A stretch of 28,387 nucleotides of DNA from Chara braunii (Eukaryota; Streptophyta; Charophyceae; Charales; Characeae): the NCBI GenBank assembly GCA_003427395.1, contig BFEA01000581.1, positions 248,684-277,070 on the forward strand, given 5' to 3'. Shown here piece after piece: positions 1 through 7,960 of this stretch (its first letter is position 1; each line of letters begins with the position of its first letter). The notes under the pieces are model-generated. The model saw only the letters and a list, made by a program, of their open reading frames with translations. It ran no database searches and had not been told where the DNA came from. The position numbers were made by a program, and so were the translations under genes.

Positions 1-87
<87 letters not shown>

Positions 88-94
88 ACACACA
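1..94. repeat. (CT)n then (CA)n compound microsatellite
   Basis: Pure CT dinucleotides run to about position 45, then switch directly to CA dinucleotides with one T interruption near 83. The window starts inside the array, so its true length is unknown. Arginine/glutamate or serine/leucine dipeptide ORFs across this and the next array are repeat translation, not genes. Confidence 0.98.
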
Positions 95-169
95 TTATAT
101 CACGCACATACAAGGGCGAGACGGGTCATTGCAGCTGGCCCCTGGGTTGGTTGTTCGCCCCTGACACAG

Positions 170-170
<1 letters not shown>

Positions 171-243
<73 letters not shown>
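171..243. repeat. (CT)n microsatellite
   Basis: About 36 uninterrupted CT units. The DNA between this and the first array (95-170) is unique sequence with no feature. Confidence 0.98.
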
Positions 244-245
<2 letters not shown>

Positions 246-557
246 CTTGTCTGTGGAATCTGTGGATATTTTTCATTCCGGGACCCGCAAATGCTTAGCC
301 TCACCAAGTTACTTGCGGCCTCTGTCTCCTGTCGGAAAGAGGCAGGCTTATAACGGAACAGCCTCACTTACCTGTCAATTTTCTCTTCTTCTGCGGCTCA
401 GCAGTGGCTGTGATTTCCCTGTCGTTCCCAGGTTGTTGGTACTCGTTACTATGGGATCGTGCTGAATGCATGGTACTTATTTTTCTCTTTTCAACCTTCC
501 ATATGCATAGTTAAGAGAAAGGGGTAAGTCCGTTTGTGTCACAAAAGAAGTTCGTAA
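244..557. other. No gene seen
   Basis: Unique sequence between the CT array and the foldback arm. The only ORFs are extensions of the microsatellite reading frames. Nothing supportable. Confidence 0.6.
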
Positions 558-784
558 GGGCAAAAAAAACACGAACGGGCAAAAGCGACGACCTCCAAAC
601 TGGAAAGGGCGATGAAAGCACCGCGCGCCGTGGTGCATACCAGGTGTCATAGCTACAGGGGTCGGCCATGGTGTCAGACGGGGAAAGAAAACCAATGAAA
701 AGGGCCCAACCGAGGCGTGCAGTACTTTCATTGCCCTTTCCAGTTTGGAGGCCGTCGGGATAATTCATTCGTGTTTTTTTTGCC
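558..784. repeat. Imperfect foldback (inverted repeat)
   Basis: The left arm, about 558-630, is the imperfect reverse complement of the right arm, about 712-784. The arms share the blocks GCAAAAAAAACACGAA and CCTCCAAACTGGAAAGGGC, with scattered mismatches. About 80 bp separates them. No coding potential. It fits a small foldback or MITE-type element, though no target-site duplication was recognised. Confidence 0.8.
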
Positions 785-1603
785 TCTACAGTTTGAAAAT
801 GTGGTACTGCCGCACTTATTTCAAAGAGAAATGTTGAGGATCAGGAAAGACGGAGCCTTTCTTGAGGAGACCGAAAGATTAAGAGTCGGAAAGCGTAAAA
901 CTGCACTTTTCACCCTCACCCTGAGCAAGTACTGGTGAAGCAGTGGTGACTCAGTGACAGACTTCTACCTCTCTTGCCTTTGTTCTCTGTTTCCCACTTG
1001 CTGGAGTGCAGACTAGGTAGGAGATAGCGCTGTGACGCGCCATTCATCTGGTCCTGACGTGCCAATGCAAAAAAGTGAAGAAGATGGTGGCGGATTCAAC
1101 TTTGCGCTCTTCGCAGAAACCGAGCTGGACATAGCTTTCCCTCACTGTATTCCCCAAGTGATTTTGGTTGGAAGATAAAAGTTTATCGCATCTCCGATCA
1201 CGGGTTTTACCTCCAGCCAGTGTGATTCTTCCCCTCGGTTCATAATTCGACCACTCTCCTCCCTTCCCCTCTTCCTCTCCACTGTGCACTGGGATATTCC
1301 AAAAACAATCGCACTCTCATCCTTCACCTACAGTAGCTGGAGCACCAAGTAGGTTCTATAGAGCTTGGATTCCCTCTATTGATACTGCCGGCAGTCTGGG
1401 AAAAACAGAAAACAAGGAAGTGAAGGTGCCGGTGGATGTTCCGTGAAGCTGCCCCGTTAGTGCTCTTCATTATAGACGACCTTGCTCGTGTAGTTGAACA
1501 GGAACCGGTGCAACTTGCGTATTGCTCTTCCTTAGACTCGACCTCCGCTTCCCCTCAATGCCCTCATTAAGATAACCCTTCTAGGATGATATGGAATAAA
1601 ACC
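785..1603. other. No gene seen
   Basis: Unique DNA with only short ORFs on both strands that have no recognisable domain. It lies upstream of the WD40/kinase gene and could hold distal promoter or untranslated sequence, but no motif supports that. Confidence 0.55.
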
Positions 1604-1629
1604 TTTTTTCTTTTCTTTTCTTTTCTTTT
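1604..1629. repeat. (CTTTT)n microsatellite
   Basis: Pyrimidine tract made of about five CTTTT units. Confidence 0.9.
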
Positions 1630-2360
1630 GCCAAAAAACGACTTCTTTTATCTCACTCCGGCGGCATTCGAAATAGTGATATGTTTCATACCGTGTGGTA
1701 CGTAACCCATCGGTTTGGTAGGACTTGACCATTGTTTTTCCCGCCCTTTCCTCGCCATAGCTGAATCGTCAGAGGAGTGACTGGGAGACCCCTCCTTGTT
1801 CCATTTTCTCTGCATCTCTCTGTCGCCACCTCGCAAGAGAGTATCTGTATTACCCAGTAGGGTCTCACCGTTTCTCTTCTCTCGCAGTTGTTTGTCTCTC
1901 CTAGTCCGAATTGCAAATGCTCAGACTACGTTTCCACCCGTCAAATCGAATCTGATGGCGGTAATGGGCCGACTCAGTTCCGAACGCCCAGTCGTGTGTG
2001 TGACGGCTCTAGTAGTTATCTTTCCATCGGCGGCGATTCGGCACCGAGCGTAGCACGACTCAGCTGCAGCACAGAACCGGCAAATGCATTTGGTGGTGTT
2101 ACTTGCACAAACCAAACTTCGACGAGTTCTTTTCTTCCCTTTCTCCATCCAGATTTTGATGCTATAATTTCTTTTCGAGATTTGTTTAGGTGAAACGAAC
2201 CGTTTTTTTTAGAGTTATTGTCTTCACTTTCTCCTTGCAAACTTTGGTGCTGCTAGTTTTCGAGCTGCTTCTCGTCCATCATTCTGTTTCCCTTTCTCTC
2301 CGCAATTCCATTCTGTTCCGGTTTGTTTCAGACACCTTCCCGAGAAGTAGCGCTTTTCTT
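1630..2360 (+). other. Upstream/5' leader region of the WD40-kinase gene
   Basis: Pyrimidine-rich DNA without a convincing ORF. A reading frame is open from 2190 into the gene but begins at GTG and gives a hydrophobic, low-quality sequence; the first in-frame ATG is 2361. AG/GTGAAA at 2188-2195 and a pyrimidine-rich stretch ending TTTCAG near 2330-2335 could bound a short 5'-leader intron. This is inference only. Confidence 0.35.
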
Positions 2361-2768
2361 ATGAGTGCAGCTATGTTGCAGTTCTTGTACAGAGTATCCG
2401 GTGTATCCGCCTTGGCAGGCAATGATGCCCAGAAGGAATCTGGGCTGTCAGTGTTTATCAAGGAGCGGAATATAACGGTGAGGGAAAATGCCCTTGATGT
2501 GCACCCTCGTGATCCATGGATAGTTTATATAGATAATACACAATCCCTTCGAGTGTCGAATTATGAAGATGGGAAGAAAGTTATTTTGGAGTTCCCGGTT
2601 TCTGTTGACGACTGGGTGCCCACGGACACGAAATTCCTGCGCGAGGGAGATTCCATACTGTTACTCGAAAAAGATCGGTCTTCCCACCTCAGGCTCTCCG
2701 GAAACCAGCCCAAAAGTTCTGTGCAGTTTGTCTATAAGATCTTGCAGACTTCCGACTTCAGAAAATGA
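2361..2768 (+). CDS. Segment 1: N-terminal WD40-like blades
   Basis: The segment opens at the first in-frame ATG (MSAAMLQFLYRV). The blade pattern DVHPRDPWIVYIDNTQSLRV is the usual WD40 layout: an HP turn, then strands ending in a variable WD position. It resembles the blade wording of coatomer beta-prime propellers, but too loosely for a family call. The frame ends in TGA at 2766-2768, inside an ATGA overlap with the next segment. The preceding short A-run (2762-2765) is a natural place for a one-base loss, and the next frame continues the same blade. Confidence 0.6.
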   Translation: MSAAMLQFLYRVSGVSALAGNDAQKESGLSVFIKERNITVRENALDVHPRDPWIVYIDNTQSLRVSNYEDGKKVILEFPVSVDDWVPTDTKFLREGDSILLLEKDRSSHLRLSGNQPKSSVQFVYKILQTSDFRK

Positions 2769-4045
2769 AAACAGTCATGGATGTGGACCAGGTGCATTGC
2801 CCGAAATTGACTGTACATCGCAGCGGCCAGTTTATATTAACTGTTGGGACGATTTCGCATTTGCGTTTTGGCATTACGAGTAAGATTTACTTCTGGGATT
2901 GCGGCAACGATTTGCATAAACAGACAGTCACGGCGAAATCTAAAATAACCATGACTCGCTTCCATACTATTGACCCACACATTTTTCTGACCTGCCAAGA
3001 GAACTGGACACTCGACATCTGGGATACGAACGCCATGGCAGTTCTGCAAACATTCCAAGGAGAGAGCCGAGTCATTTCTATGGGACTCTGTGCTACACCC
3101 GAGAAGTTACTCATCATCATGGGTGAACAGTCCGGCAAGCTACAGGTCTTGGATTATCAGAGGAAAGAATGTGTGACCGTGCGTAAAGCACAAGAAGAAG
3201 ATGCGGTCGTGCAATCTTTCTTCCATCCGCACTTGCCCTTCATTCTGACCGCATTCGAGGGATTGTCATGCGGCGTTCTCTGTAGAAATGACAGTGTGCT
3301 TGTGCTGCCGTGCAAGGAAAAAGTATGTTTCATTACGATAGAAGGTGAGTGTCCCAAGCTTGACTTTGAGGAGAGAGGGAAAATGAGGGTGGAAAATGTG
3401 AGAGAAGAATGCGACCTAAGACTTCGATTTGAGAAAGAGTATGTAGCCAAGATAAGACAGTTGGAGGCTGAGCTGAACACTGTGAGCGTGGAGAGGAGGG
3501 CCCTCGAAGAGGCACTACAGAAGGAGACGCAAACACACACACAAAGGATGAAGGAGGTTGAGACAGAGCTAAGCAATGCGAGGATGGAGGGACGGGCATT
3601 TCGAGACAGTCTCGAGAGATGCCAAACAGAGCAAGAGAGGGAAAGGGGCATGCATTCAAAGAGGGTCAAGCAACTGCAGAACGAAATCGGCAGTTTGGTG
3701 TTCGAAAGCGCGAAACTCAAAGAGAGGTTTGAGAGATCTAAGGCCAGGGTCCAGCATTTGGAATGCGGGTTGGACAATGAGGGAGGTGCCCTTGTGAGAT
3801 TGGAAACCGTGCGAAGCGCGCTTGAAGAGGCACTACAGAAGGAGAGGCAAACACACACACAAAGGATAAAGGAGCTTGAGACAGAGCTGAGCAATGTGAG
3901 GACTGAGCGACAGGTATTACGAGCCCGTCTTGAGAGATCCCAAGCAGCGCAATATAGGGAAACGGTAGTGCACGCAAAGAGGCGTAATGTTGAATGCACT
4001 CAAGAATCTGACTGTGGAAAGGGATGCACTCAAAGAGAGCTTTGA
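2765..4045 (+). CDS. Segment 2: remaining WD40 blades and start of coiled coil
   Basis: The first ~190 residues give further propeller blades: TVHRSGQFILTV, SKIYFWDCGND, HIFLTCQENWTLDIWDTNA and QSGKLQVLDYQ, with two clear WD-type endings (FWD, IWD). From about residue 200 the sequence is a highly charged, Glu/Arg/Leu-rich coiled coil with a repeat unit of about 106 residues. The final ~20 residues are out of frame: homology between repeat units shows that the true frame leaves this one just after the HAKR motif near 3976-3982. The long antisense ORF over this stretch is a by-product of the codon composition. Confidence 0.65.
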   Translation: MKTVMDVDQVHCPKLTVHRSGQFILTVGTISHLRFGITSKIYFWDCGNDLHKQTVTAKSKITMTRFHTIDPHIFLTCQENWTLDIWDTNAMAVLQTFQGESRVISMGLCATPEKLLIIMGEQSGKLQVLDYQRKECVTVRKAQEEDAVVQSFFHPHLPFILTAFEGLSCGVLCRNDSVLVLPCKEKVCFITIEGECPKLDFEERGKMRVENVREECDLRLRFEKEYVAKIRQLEAELNTVSVERRALEEALQKETQTHTQRMKEVETELSNARMEGRAFRDSLERCQTEQERERGMHSKRVKQLQNEIGSLVFESAKLKERFERSKARVQHLECGLDNEGGALVRLETVRSALEEALQKERQTHTQRIKELETELSNVRTERQVLRARLERSQAAQYRETVVHAKRRNVECTQESDCGKGCTQREL

Positions 4046-4250
4046 GAAGTCAAATGCCAGGGTCACGGATTTGCTACGCAGGTTGGAGATTGAGCGAGGT
4101 GCCCTTGAGAAACTGAAAACTGTGCAGGCAGAGACAAGGGCGCTTAAAGAGAGATTTGAGACAGAGAAGCGAATGCATGCAGAGAGGATAAAGGAGCTTG
4201 AGACAGCGCTTAGTGATGGGAGGATGGAGAGGCAGGCATTAGGAGAGAGA
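3503..4250 (+). repeat. Intragenic tandem repeat in the coiled coil (about 318-322 bp)
   Basis: The block GGCACTACAGAAGGAGA with the ACACACACAAAGGAT run occurs at 3511 and again at 3829, an offset of 318 bp (106 codons). A third, shorter copy carries GGATAAAGGAGCTTGAGACA at 4186 against 3864, an offset of 322. At protein level the units share ALEEALQKE, QTHTQR and KELETELSN-type wording. The offset of 322 is one base more than a multiple of three, which matches the frame break between the second and third units. Confidence 0.85.
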
Positions 4251-4832
4251 TTCCAGTCATTTAGAGAGTTTTCCCTTGATGAATTGAAGTCTGCCACAAA
4301 TGACTTCAACGATAACTGCAAACTCGACCAGCAAAATAATTACGGATGTGTTTACCTGGGAAAGATCACACCCGTCACGGTGAAGAGACTCGAGGGTGGA
4401 GACAGCATGACATCACAATTATGGCATGTCCGATTGACGAGAGAGGTTGTGGAGCTGTTGAAGTCTCTTCGACACTCACACCTGCAGACCCTGCTTGGTG
4501 TGTGCTACGGAGGAAACTGTCTCGTGTACGAGCATATGGACAATGGAAATGTGAAAGAATGGATTGCCTCCACCAAAGGGCCACGAAGGGGTTTCTTACC
4601 ATGGTACGTCCGCCTGCGGATTATGGCTCAGATTGCACAAGCCGTGTCCTTCCTTCACTCCAGCAAGTCGCTAGGAGGTGGTCCTATCATCCATCGTGCC
4701 ATCAAGCCCGAAAACATCCTTCTGGGTACTAACAACTTGGTGGCAAAACTCGCAGAGGTTGACGTGGCCTTGATTGCCTCAGACACTAAGGATGACAATG
4801 CAGCACCTGGAATGACTGTCCCCTCAAGCTGA
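3987..4832 (+). CDS. Segment 3: coiled coil end and kinase N-lobe to DFG region
   Basis: Residues 1-90 continue the coiled-coil repeat. FREFSLDELKSATNDF (about 92-107) is the typical plant RLK entry into the kinase fold. The glycine loop is degenerate (QQNNYG, about 115-120). The VTVK lysine is at 133 (nt 4383-4385), and the alpha-C region EVVELLKSLRHSHL keeps a Glu at 153. The catalytic loop reads HRAIKPEN (236-243), with Ala (nt 4698-4700) where HRD has Asp. The DFG position reads EVD (257-259, nt 4755-4763). This is a pseudokinase pattern. Stop at 4830-4832, caused by a frame break before the APE motif. Confidence 0.7.
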   Translation: MLNALKNLTVERDALKESFEKSNARVTDLLRRLEIERGALEKLKTVQAETRALKERFETEKRMHAERIKELETALSDGRMERQALGERFQSFREFSLDELKSATNDFNDNCKLDQQNNYGCVYLGKITPVTVKRLEGGDSMTSQLWHVRLTREVVELLKSLRHSHLQTLLGVCYGGNCLVYEHMDNGNVKEWIASTKGPRRGFLPWYVRLRIMAQIAQAVSFLHSSKSLGGGPIIHRAIKPENILLGTNNLVAKLAEVDVALIASDTKDDNAAPGMTVPSS

Positions 4833-4836
4833 TGCT

Positions 4837-5178
4837 CAGTACATGGCCCCGGAATTCTTCCGCACCGAGGTCTTTACTCAGCAGACGGACATTTACGCAT
4901 TTGGAATCACCATCCTGGAAATCCTCACGGGAAAGTTCAAGAATGCATTTGGAATTATGGAAGATGCGATGGAAGATCCTTCCATCTTTAGAAGTACCTT
5001 GGACCCCAACGCAGAAAGCTGGGATGTGGATCTGGCAATGCAAGTGGGACAAGTGGGTCTGAGATGCGCCAGTTTGGACAGACGCAACCGGCCTAGCATG
5101 ACGACAGGTGAAGGTGCCATTCTACCTTTGCTGGAGAGTATTGATCATAACCTACAACTTGCAGACTCGATTGATTGA
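4837..5178 (+). CDS. Segment 4: kinase C-lobe
   Basis: This segment continues the kinase with YMAPEFF (APE motif, from 4840), QTDIYAFGITILEILTG (subdomain IX, DxxxFG kept) and RRNRPSM (subdomain XI Arg). It then has a short tail and stops at 5176-5178. It joins the previous segment by skipping one base near 4805-4835. The distance from the DFG-equivalent to APE is normal for a kinase once joined, so an intron is unlikely. No clear polyadenylation signal was seen just downstream. Confidence 0.7.
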   Translation, partial: QYMAPEFFRTEVFTQQTDIYAFGITILEILTGKFKNAFGIMEDAMEDPSIFRSTLDPNAESWDVDLAMQVGQVGLRCASLDRRNRPSMTTGEGAILPLLESIDHNLQLADSID

Positions 5179-5397
5179 GGACATATTAAGAAGGATGAGC
5201 CTTCGTGAATCGTGAGTAGCTCAGTCACACTCATGCAGCGGGAGGGTCACCGTGGATGCGACAGGGCTCGATGCGGAGGTCAAGCTTGATGAAATGAGGA
5301 TCATGGCATTAAATTTTTGCATGCAGCTGTCACTCTGCAGTGTCTGCACTATATTCAGGCTCCTCTATGTTCTCAGAGTCTGCAATTTGGGAGCCTA
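5179..5397. other. 3' flank of the kinase gene, no gene seen
   Basis: Short unique stretch between the kinase stop codon and the hairpin. No AATAAA and no ORF with a recognisable domain. Confidence 0.5.
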
Positions 5398-5503
5398 CTA
5401 CCTTCTTCCCCCGAATACAACGTACGGTCATTATAGCTGTATCTAGACTGAAAGATACCCCAAATACAGCTATAATGACCGTACGTTCGGGGGAAGAAGG
5501 TAG
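5398..5503. repeat. Long near-perfect hairpin (40-bp arms)
   Basis: The left arm at 5398-5442 and the right arm at 5464-5503 are reverse complements. The only difference is a 5-base insertion in the left arm, between CCCCCGAA and CGTACGG. The loop is 21 bases. Both arms contain the palindrome CGTACG. It is too long and regular for chance and fits a small foldback transposon or MITE. Confidence 0.9.
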
Positions 5504-6218
5504 TGGAATGTCAGGTTAGAGGTCAGATGAAATTTTAGGGAAAAGATCTCATGTATATCTTCTTTTTTTGTTTTTTTGTTTTGTTTTTGTTTACGGGACA
5601 ACCCGAGCGGTTGCTGGGAGTGCTGATAGGAGCAGACACCGTCAGCACCTTCGGGAAGTGGGGAGCAGCACCAGCTGGAAATCAGGCCCAGCGTCCCTGT
5701 AATGTACAATGTGATGAATGAAAACATGCAAGCAAGATTTGTAAATAGGCATGAGGGGGCCGGGCGCCGGGCGGTGAAGAGCCCGACCTTACTATGGCGT
5801 ATTCAATTTGACTGTCGGTTATCATCTATATACTTATTAAATTGCTCTGTTATGTCTATAACTATCTGTAACTGTACTTGTGACAACGCACAATGGCTCA
5901 TGCTGTGTGAGGTGTAGTTGAGGTGTGTAGTTTTGAGGATGCTCCTGTGATGTATCTCAATCTCAGTCTTAGGACTTTTTGGTTTTGGACTTCCATTGCT
6001 CATCTGAGTCATCTCCTTTGTGAATAGAATGGAGGCTTCCCTCAGTCTGCTCCATGTTATGTGCGATTTGTCGGATTTTGGTTCTGTCTGCTGGTTTGCA
6101 AGTTGTAGTTCTTTTCGGTGCAGTGATGAGAGGGAAATTACTGGCCAGCAGCGAATGGACATGACTTACCCCCAAACTGAATTCATAACTTTTGCTTTAA
6201 CTTTTCGTTTCAGCCCAG
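5504..6218. other. No gene seen
   Basis: Mixed DNA with a T/G-rich run near 5560-5592. ORFs on either strand are short and show no domain or compositional sign of coding. Confidence 0.5.
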
Positions 6219-6321
6219 TGCCGGCACCGTGAACATGGCCGGCCCCGGTCAGTTAACAGAGACCGGCCGGTCATATGCCCGCATATGCCCCTGCGCCCAA
6301 AGCCTTTCACGGTGACCGGCA
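6219..6321. repeat. Short inverted-repeat unit, CCGG-rich
   Basis: TGCCGGCACCGTGAA at 6219-6233 is matched in reverse complement at 6306-6321 with one extra base. The interior holds ACCGGCCGGT and further GGCCGG blocks. It could be a tiny terminal-inverted-repeat element; no target duplication was identified. Confidence 0.55.
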
Positions 6322-6439
6322 AGACCATGAAAGCGTGGTGGTGTGTGTTTTTCTTTTTTTTTCGTCTCATTCTGCCGCTGTCGCCACAAGCCCCACTGTG
6401 ACATCGTAATGACATTAAAAAAATATATTAAAAAAATTC

Positions 6440-6520
6440 GAAATAACCTGTCAGAACAACAAACAAAAGATCTCATTTTGGAAATAACCTGCAAAGCAGC
6501 AAACAAAAGTGCTCATTTTG
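6440..6520. repeat. 40/41-bp tandem duplication
   Basis: Two adjacent units, 6440-6480 and 6481-6520, share GAAATAACCTG, ACAAACAAAAG-like and CTCATTTTG blocks. The flanks are A/T-rich. Confidence 0.85.
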
Positions 6521-6876
6521 GCTGGTTCCCTGATTTTTCTCTTCTTTTTAATTAAAAAAAGTATATATATTCGTGAAAAAAAATAATGAAAAAAATTATG
6601 GGGGTGTACCCTCCGATGACCCCCACCCGCCTACAAAAAAAAAGAAGAAAACCTCCCCGTCCAAAAAATAAAACCGAAAATTATTTCCGCTCCTTGTGAC
6701 TGCCGTGACCGCCCGGCGTTCACTAATTTTGTGAACGGTGATGGGGGTCCGGTCACTGACCCCCCCATTCATGAACGGCGGGTACAGCACAGTTTCAGCC
6801 TTTCTTCCCCCTCCAATCTTTGTTTTGGCTTGTGCTGCCCTCTCTTGACTCTTAGGCAAGTTAGGGTCATCATAAA
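6521..6876. other. A/T-rich then CCGG/CCCCC-rich spacer, no gene
   Basis: This stretch holds A-runs, a GTTCAC/GTGAAC inverted pair near 6718-6737, and several GGTCACTGACCCCC-like blocks related in wording to the 6219-6321 unit. No coding evidence. Confidence 0.45.
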
Positions 6877-6889
6877 GTGTGTCTATTTG

Positions 6890-7074
6890 TCTCCCAAGCA
6901 AGGTTCATCATTAAACCACCAGTACTTGGCCCAGCTATAGAAGCCGAGCCTGAATATGCCCTGCGCACTGATTTTTGCCGAGCCTGCACTGAATGGGAAA
7001 AAATACGGGACATTTGTTGCGTCAAGCAGGTGCTGCCCTTTATGCTGGACCTGCTGCCAGCAGATGGAACATAA
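6890..7074 (+). other. Possible coding fragment (Cys-containing), unknown
   Basis: The frame ending at the stop 7072-7074 reads as a plausible protein piece, with FIIKPPVLGPAIEAEPEY, RTDFCRACTEW and DICCVKQVLPFMLDLL. It has no upstream ATG in a good context. A pyrimidine-rich stretch ending in CTCAG lies just downstream near 7100-7105, which would suit a splice acceptor. It may be an exon or a fragment of a mobile-element protein. I do not recognise the family. Confidence 0.25.
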
Positions 7075-7149
7075 ACAGGCTGTCGTTTTCTTGTTTCCAC
7101 TCAGGTGGCACCCGAAGCCTCGGCAGGAGTGCAGCCAGTGCGAAAGATC

Positions 7150-7310
7150 TTCAAAAAAAAAAAAAAAAAGGGGGAAGTATGTTTATGTCACATGGGAGTT
7201 TGTAATGGGCACAAAAAACAGCCTTCGGCGTCTGTGTCAGGGCCTGAGTTCGAAAAGGCGTTCGTAACTCAAGGCCGGCAGTGGTGCTCTAACCGTTAGC
7301 TATCTCTCTT
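7150..7310 (-). ncRNA. tRNA-like / SINE-like unit with A box, B box and poly-T
   Basis: On the minus strand TAGCTAACGGTTAGAGCACC (near 7302-7283) closely matches a tRNA D-arm/A box. About 30 bases further, TTTTCGAACTC is a degraded B box with the TTCGAA core. A run of about 17 T on the minus strand (7152-7169) would terminate Pol III. Total length is about 150 bp. This is the layout of a tRNA-derived SINE. It does not fold into an obviously complete tRNA, and the adjacent coding-like fragments are unrelated. Confidence 0.4.
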
Positions 7311-7396
7311 TGCGCTAGGTTTCTTTCTCTGCGCTAGCAATCTCTCTTTGCGCTAGGTTTCTTTCTATGCGCTAGCCATCTTTCTTTGCACTAAGC
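7297..7396. repeat. 38-bp tandem repeat (about 2.6 copies)
   Basis: Units 7297-7334 and 7335-7372 differ at two positions, and a diverged partial third unit starts at 7373. The core is CTCTTTGCGCTAGGTTTCTT. It lies in the leader upstream of the gag-like start codon. Confidence 0.9.
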
Positions 7397-7561
7397 TTCA
7401 CGTGGGATGCTGTAGTCCTCCTTAGCTAGCGCAGTTATTTTCCCTATTTTACTCAGTTTTCTTCTACTTCCACTTTCCGGATCCATCTCTCTCATCATAA
7501 TCTTTGCTCGCACAGCCTTCTCAGTCATAGCCTTTGGTGCTAGACCCACCTCACGTGCACC

Positions 7562-7960
7562 ATGCCTGAGGCACGCCGCGGTCAGGGTAGAGGAAGGGGA
7601 GGTAGAACAGGGAAGGCCAAAGAGGAGCCACCGGTTAGAGCACGCCGCTCCTATAGTTCAGAGGAGGAGGAGGAGGGGGAACCAAGAGGCTATGCGCATC
7701 CGAGGCCCTATCCACGTTATCAGGGTGGTACGGGAAGACTCCATCCCCTAACAGAATGTAATACCTTCGTAAAAAATTTGATGCGCGCTATAGTACCCCC
7801 AGTGCTTCTTCTCCCCCTTATATTCCTAGAGCTCCTCCCACCCCAGCCGTAAGCAAGGCCATAGTGCCCGCTCCGCCTCCTGCTGTCCCATGCACTGTCT
7901 CGTCTCCTCATCACCCCAGTCACTGTGTTCTTTTCAGTATTTTCTTTCTTCTCTTCCTTT
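7562..7960 (+). pseudogene. gag-like N-terminus, RG-rich, truncated
   Basis: The ATG at 7562 sits in a strong CACCATGCC context. The protein begins with an Arg/Gly-rich stretch (RRGQGRGRGGRTG, residues ~5-17), then an acidic SSEEEEEGE run (~32-40) and a basic/aromatic part. The open frame ends at 7852. From about 7762 a second frame reads YLRKKFDARYSTPSASS and then a proline-rich linker, so the natural continuation is in a shifted frame. Basic/acidic heads followed by proline-rich linkers are common at the start of plant retroelement gag proteins. No zinc knuckle or pol domain follows, so this is a truncated remnant. A host nucleic-acid-binding protein is the alternative. Confidence 0.4.

Larger units (their letters stand above)
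2361..5178 (+). pseudogene. WD40-like propeller, coiled coil and pseudokinase gene, frame-disrupted
   Basis: Four consecutive open segments read as one protein of about 930 residues: a WD40-like propeller (2361 to about 3340), a charged coiled coil (about 3350-4250) and an RLK/Pelle-type kinase fold (about 4260-5130). Neighbouring segments join at a shift of a single base, near 2762-2768, near 3976-3986 and near 4805-4835. The sequence on both sides of each junction belongs to the same domain, so splicing is not needed to explain them. Either the gene has decayed or the assembly has single-base errors. The kinase part keeps the VTVK lysine and the APE and DxxxFG motifs but lacks the HRD and DFG aspartates. 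It is probably a scaffold or signalling-related protein if expressed. A plant-type origin is likely, but no gene symbol can be given. Confidence 0.75.

Noticed and set aside
95-465. ORFs with long Arg-Glu or Ser-Leu dipeptide runs
   Set aside because: They are translations of the CT microsatellite on either strand.
2190-2360. N-terminal hydrophobic extension of the WD40 gene
   Set aside because: The frame opens at GTG, the residues look like translated T-rich leader, and the first ATG at 2361 directly precedes the domain.
2762-2768. ATGA overlap as translational coupling or programmed frameshifting
   Set aside because: No slippery heptamer is present, the context is eukaryotic, and two similar one-base breaks occur later in the same gene.
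3157-3999. 280-residue antisense ORF
   Set aside because: It lies exactly opposite the coiled-coil coding region; its Ser/Leu-rich content is the reverse complement of Glu/Arg/Lys-rich codons.
5803-6162. 119-residue minus-strand ORF
   Set aside because: Low-quality composition, no motif, and it overlaps other short ORFs.
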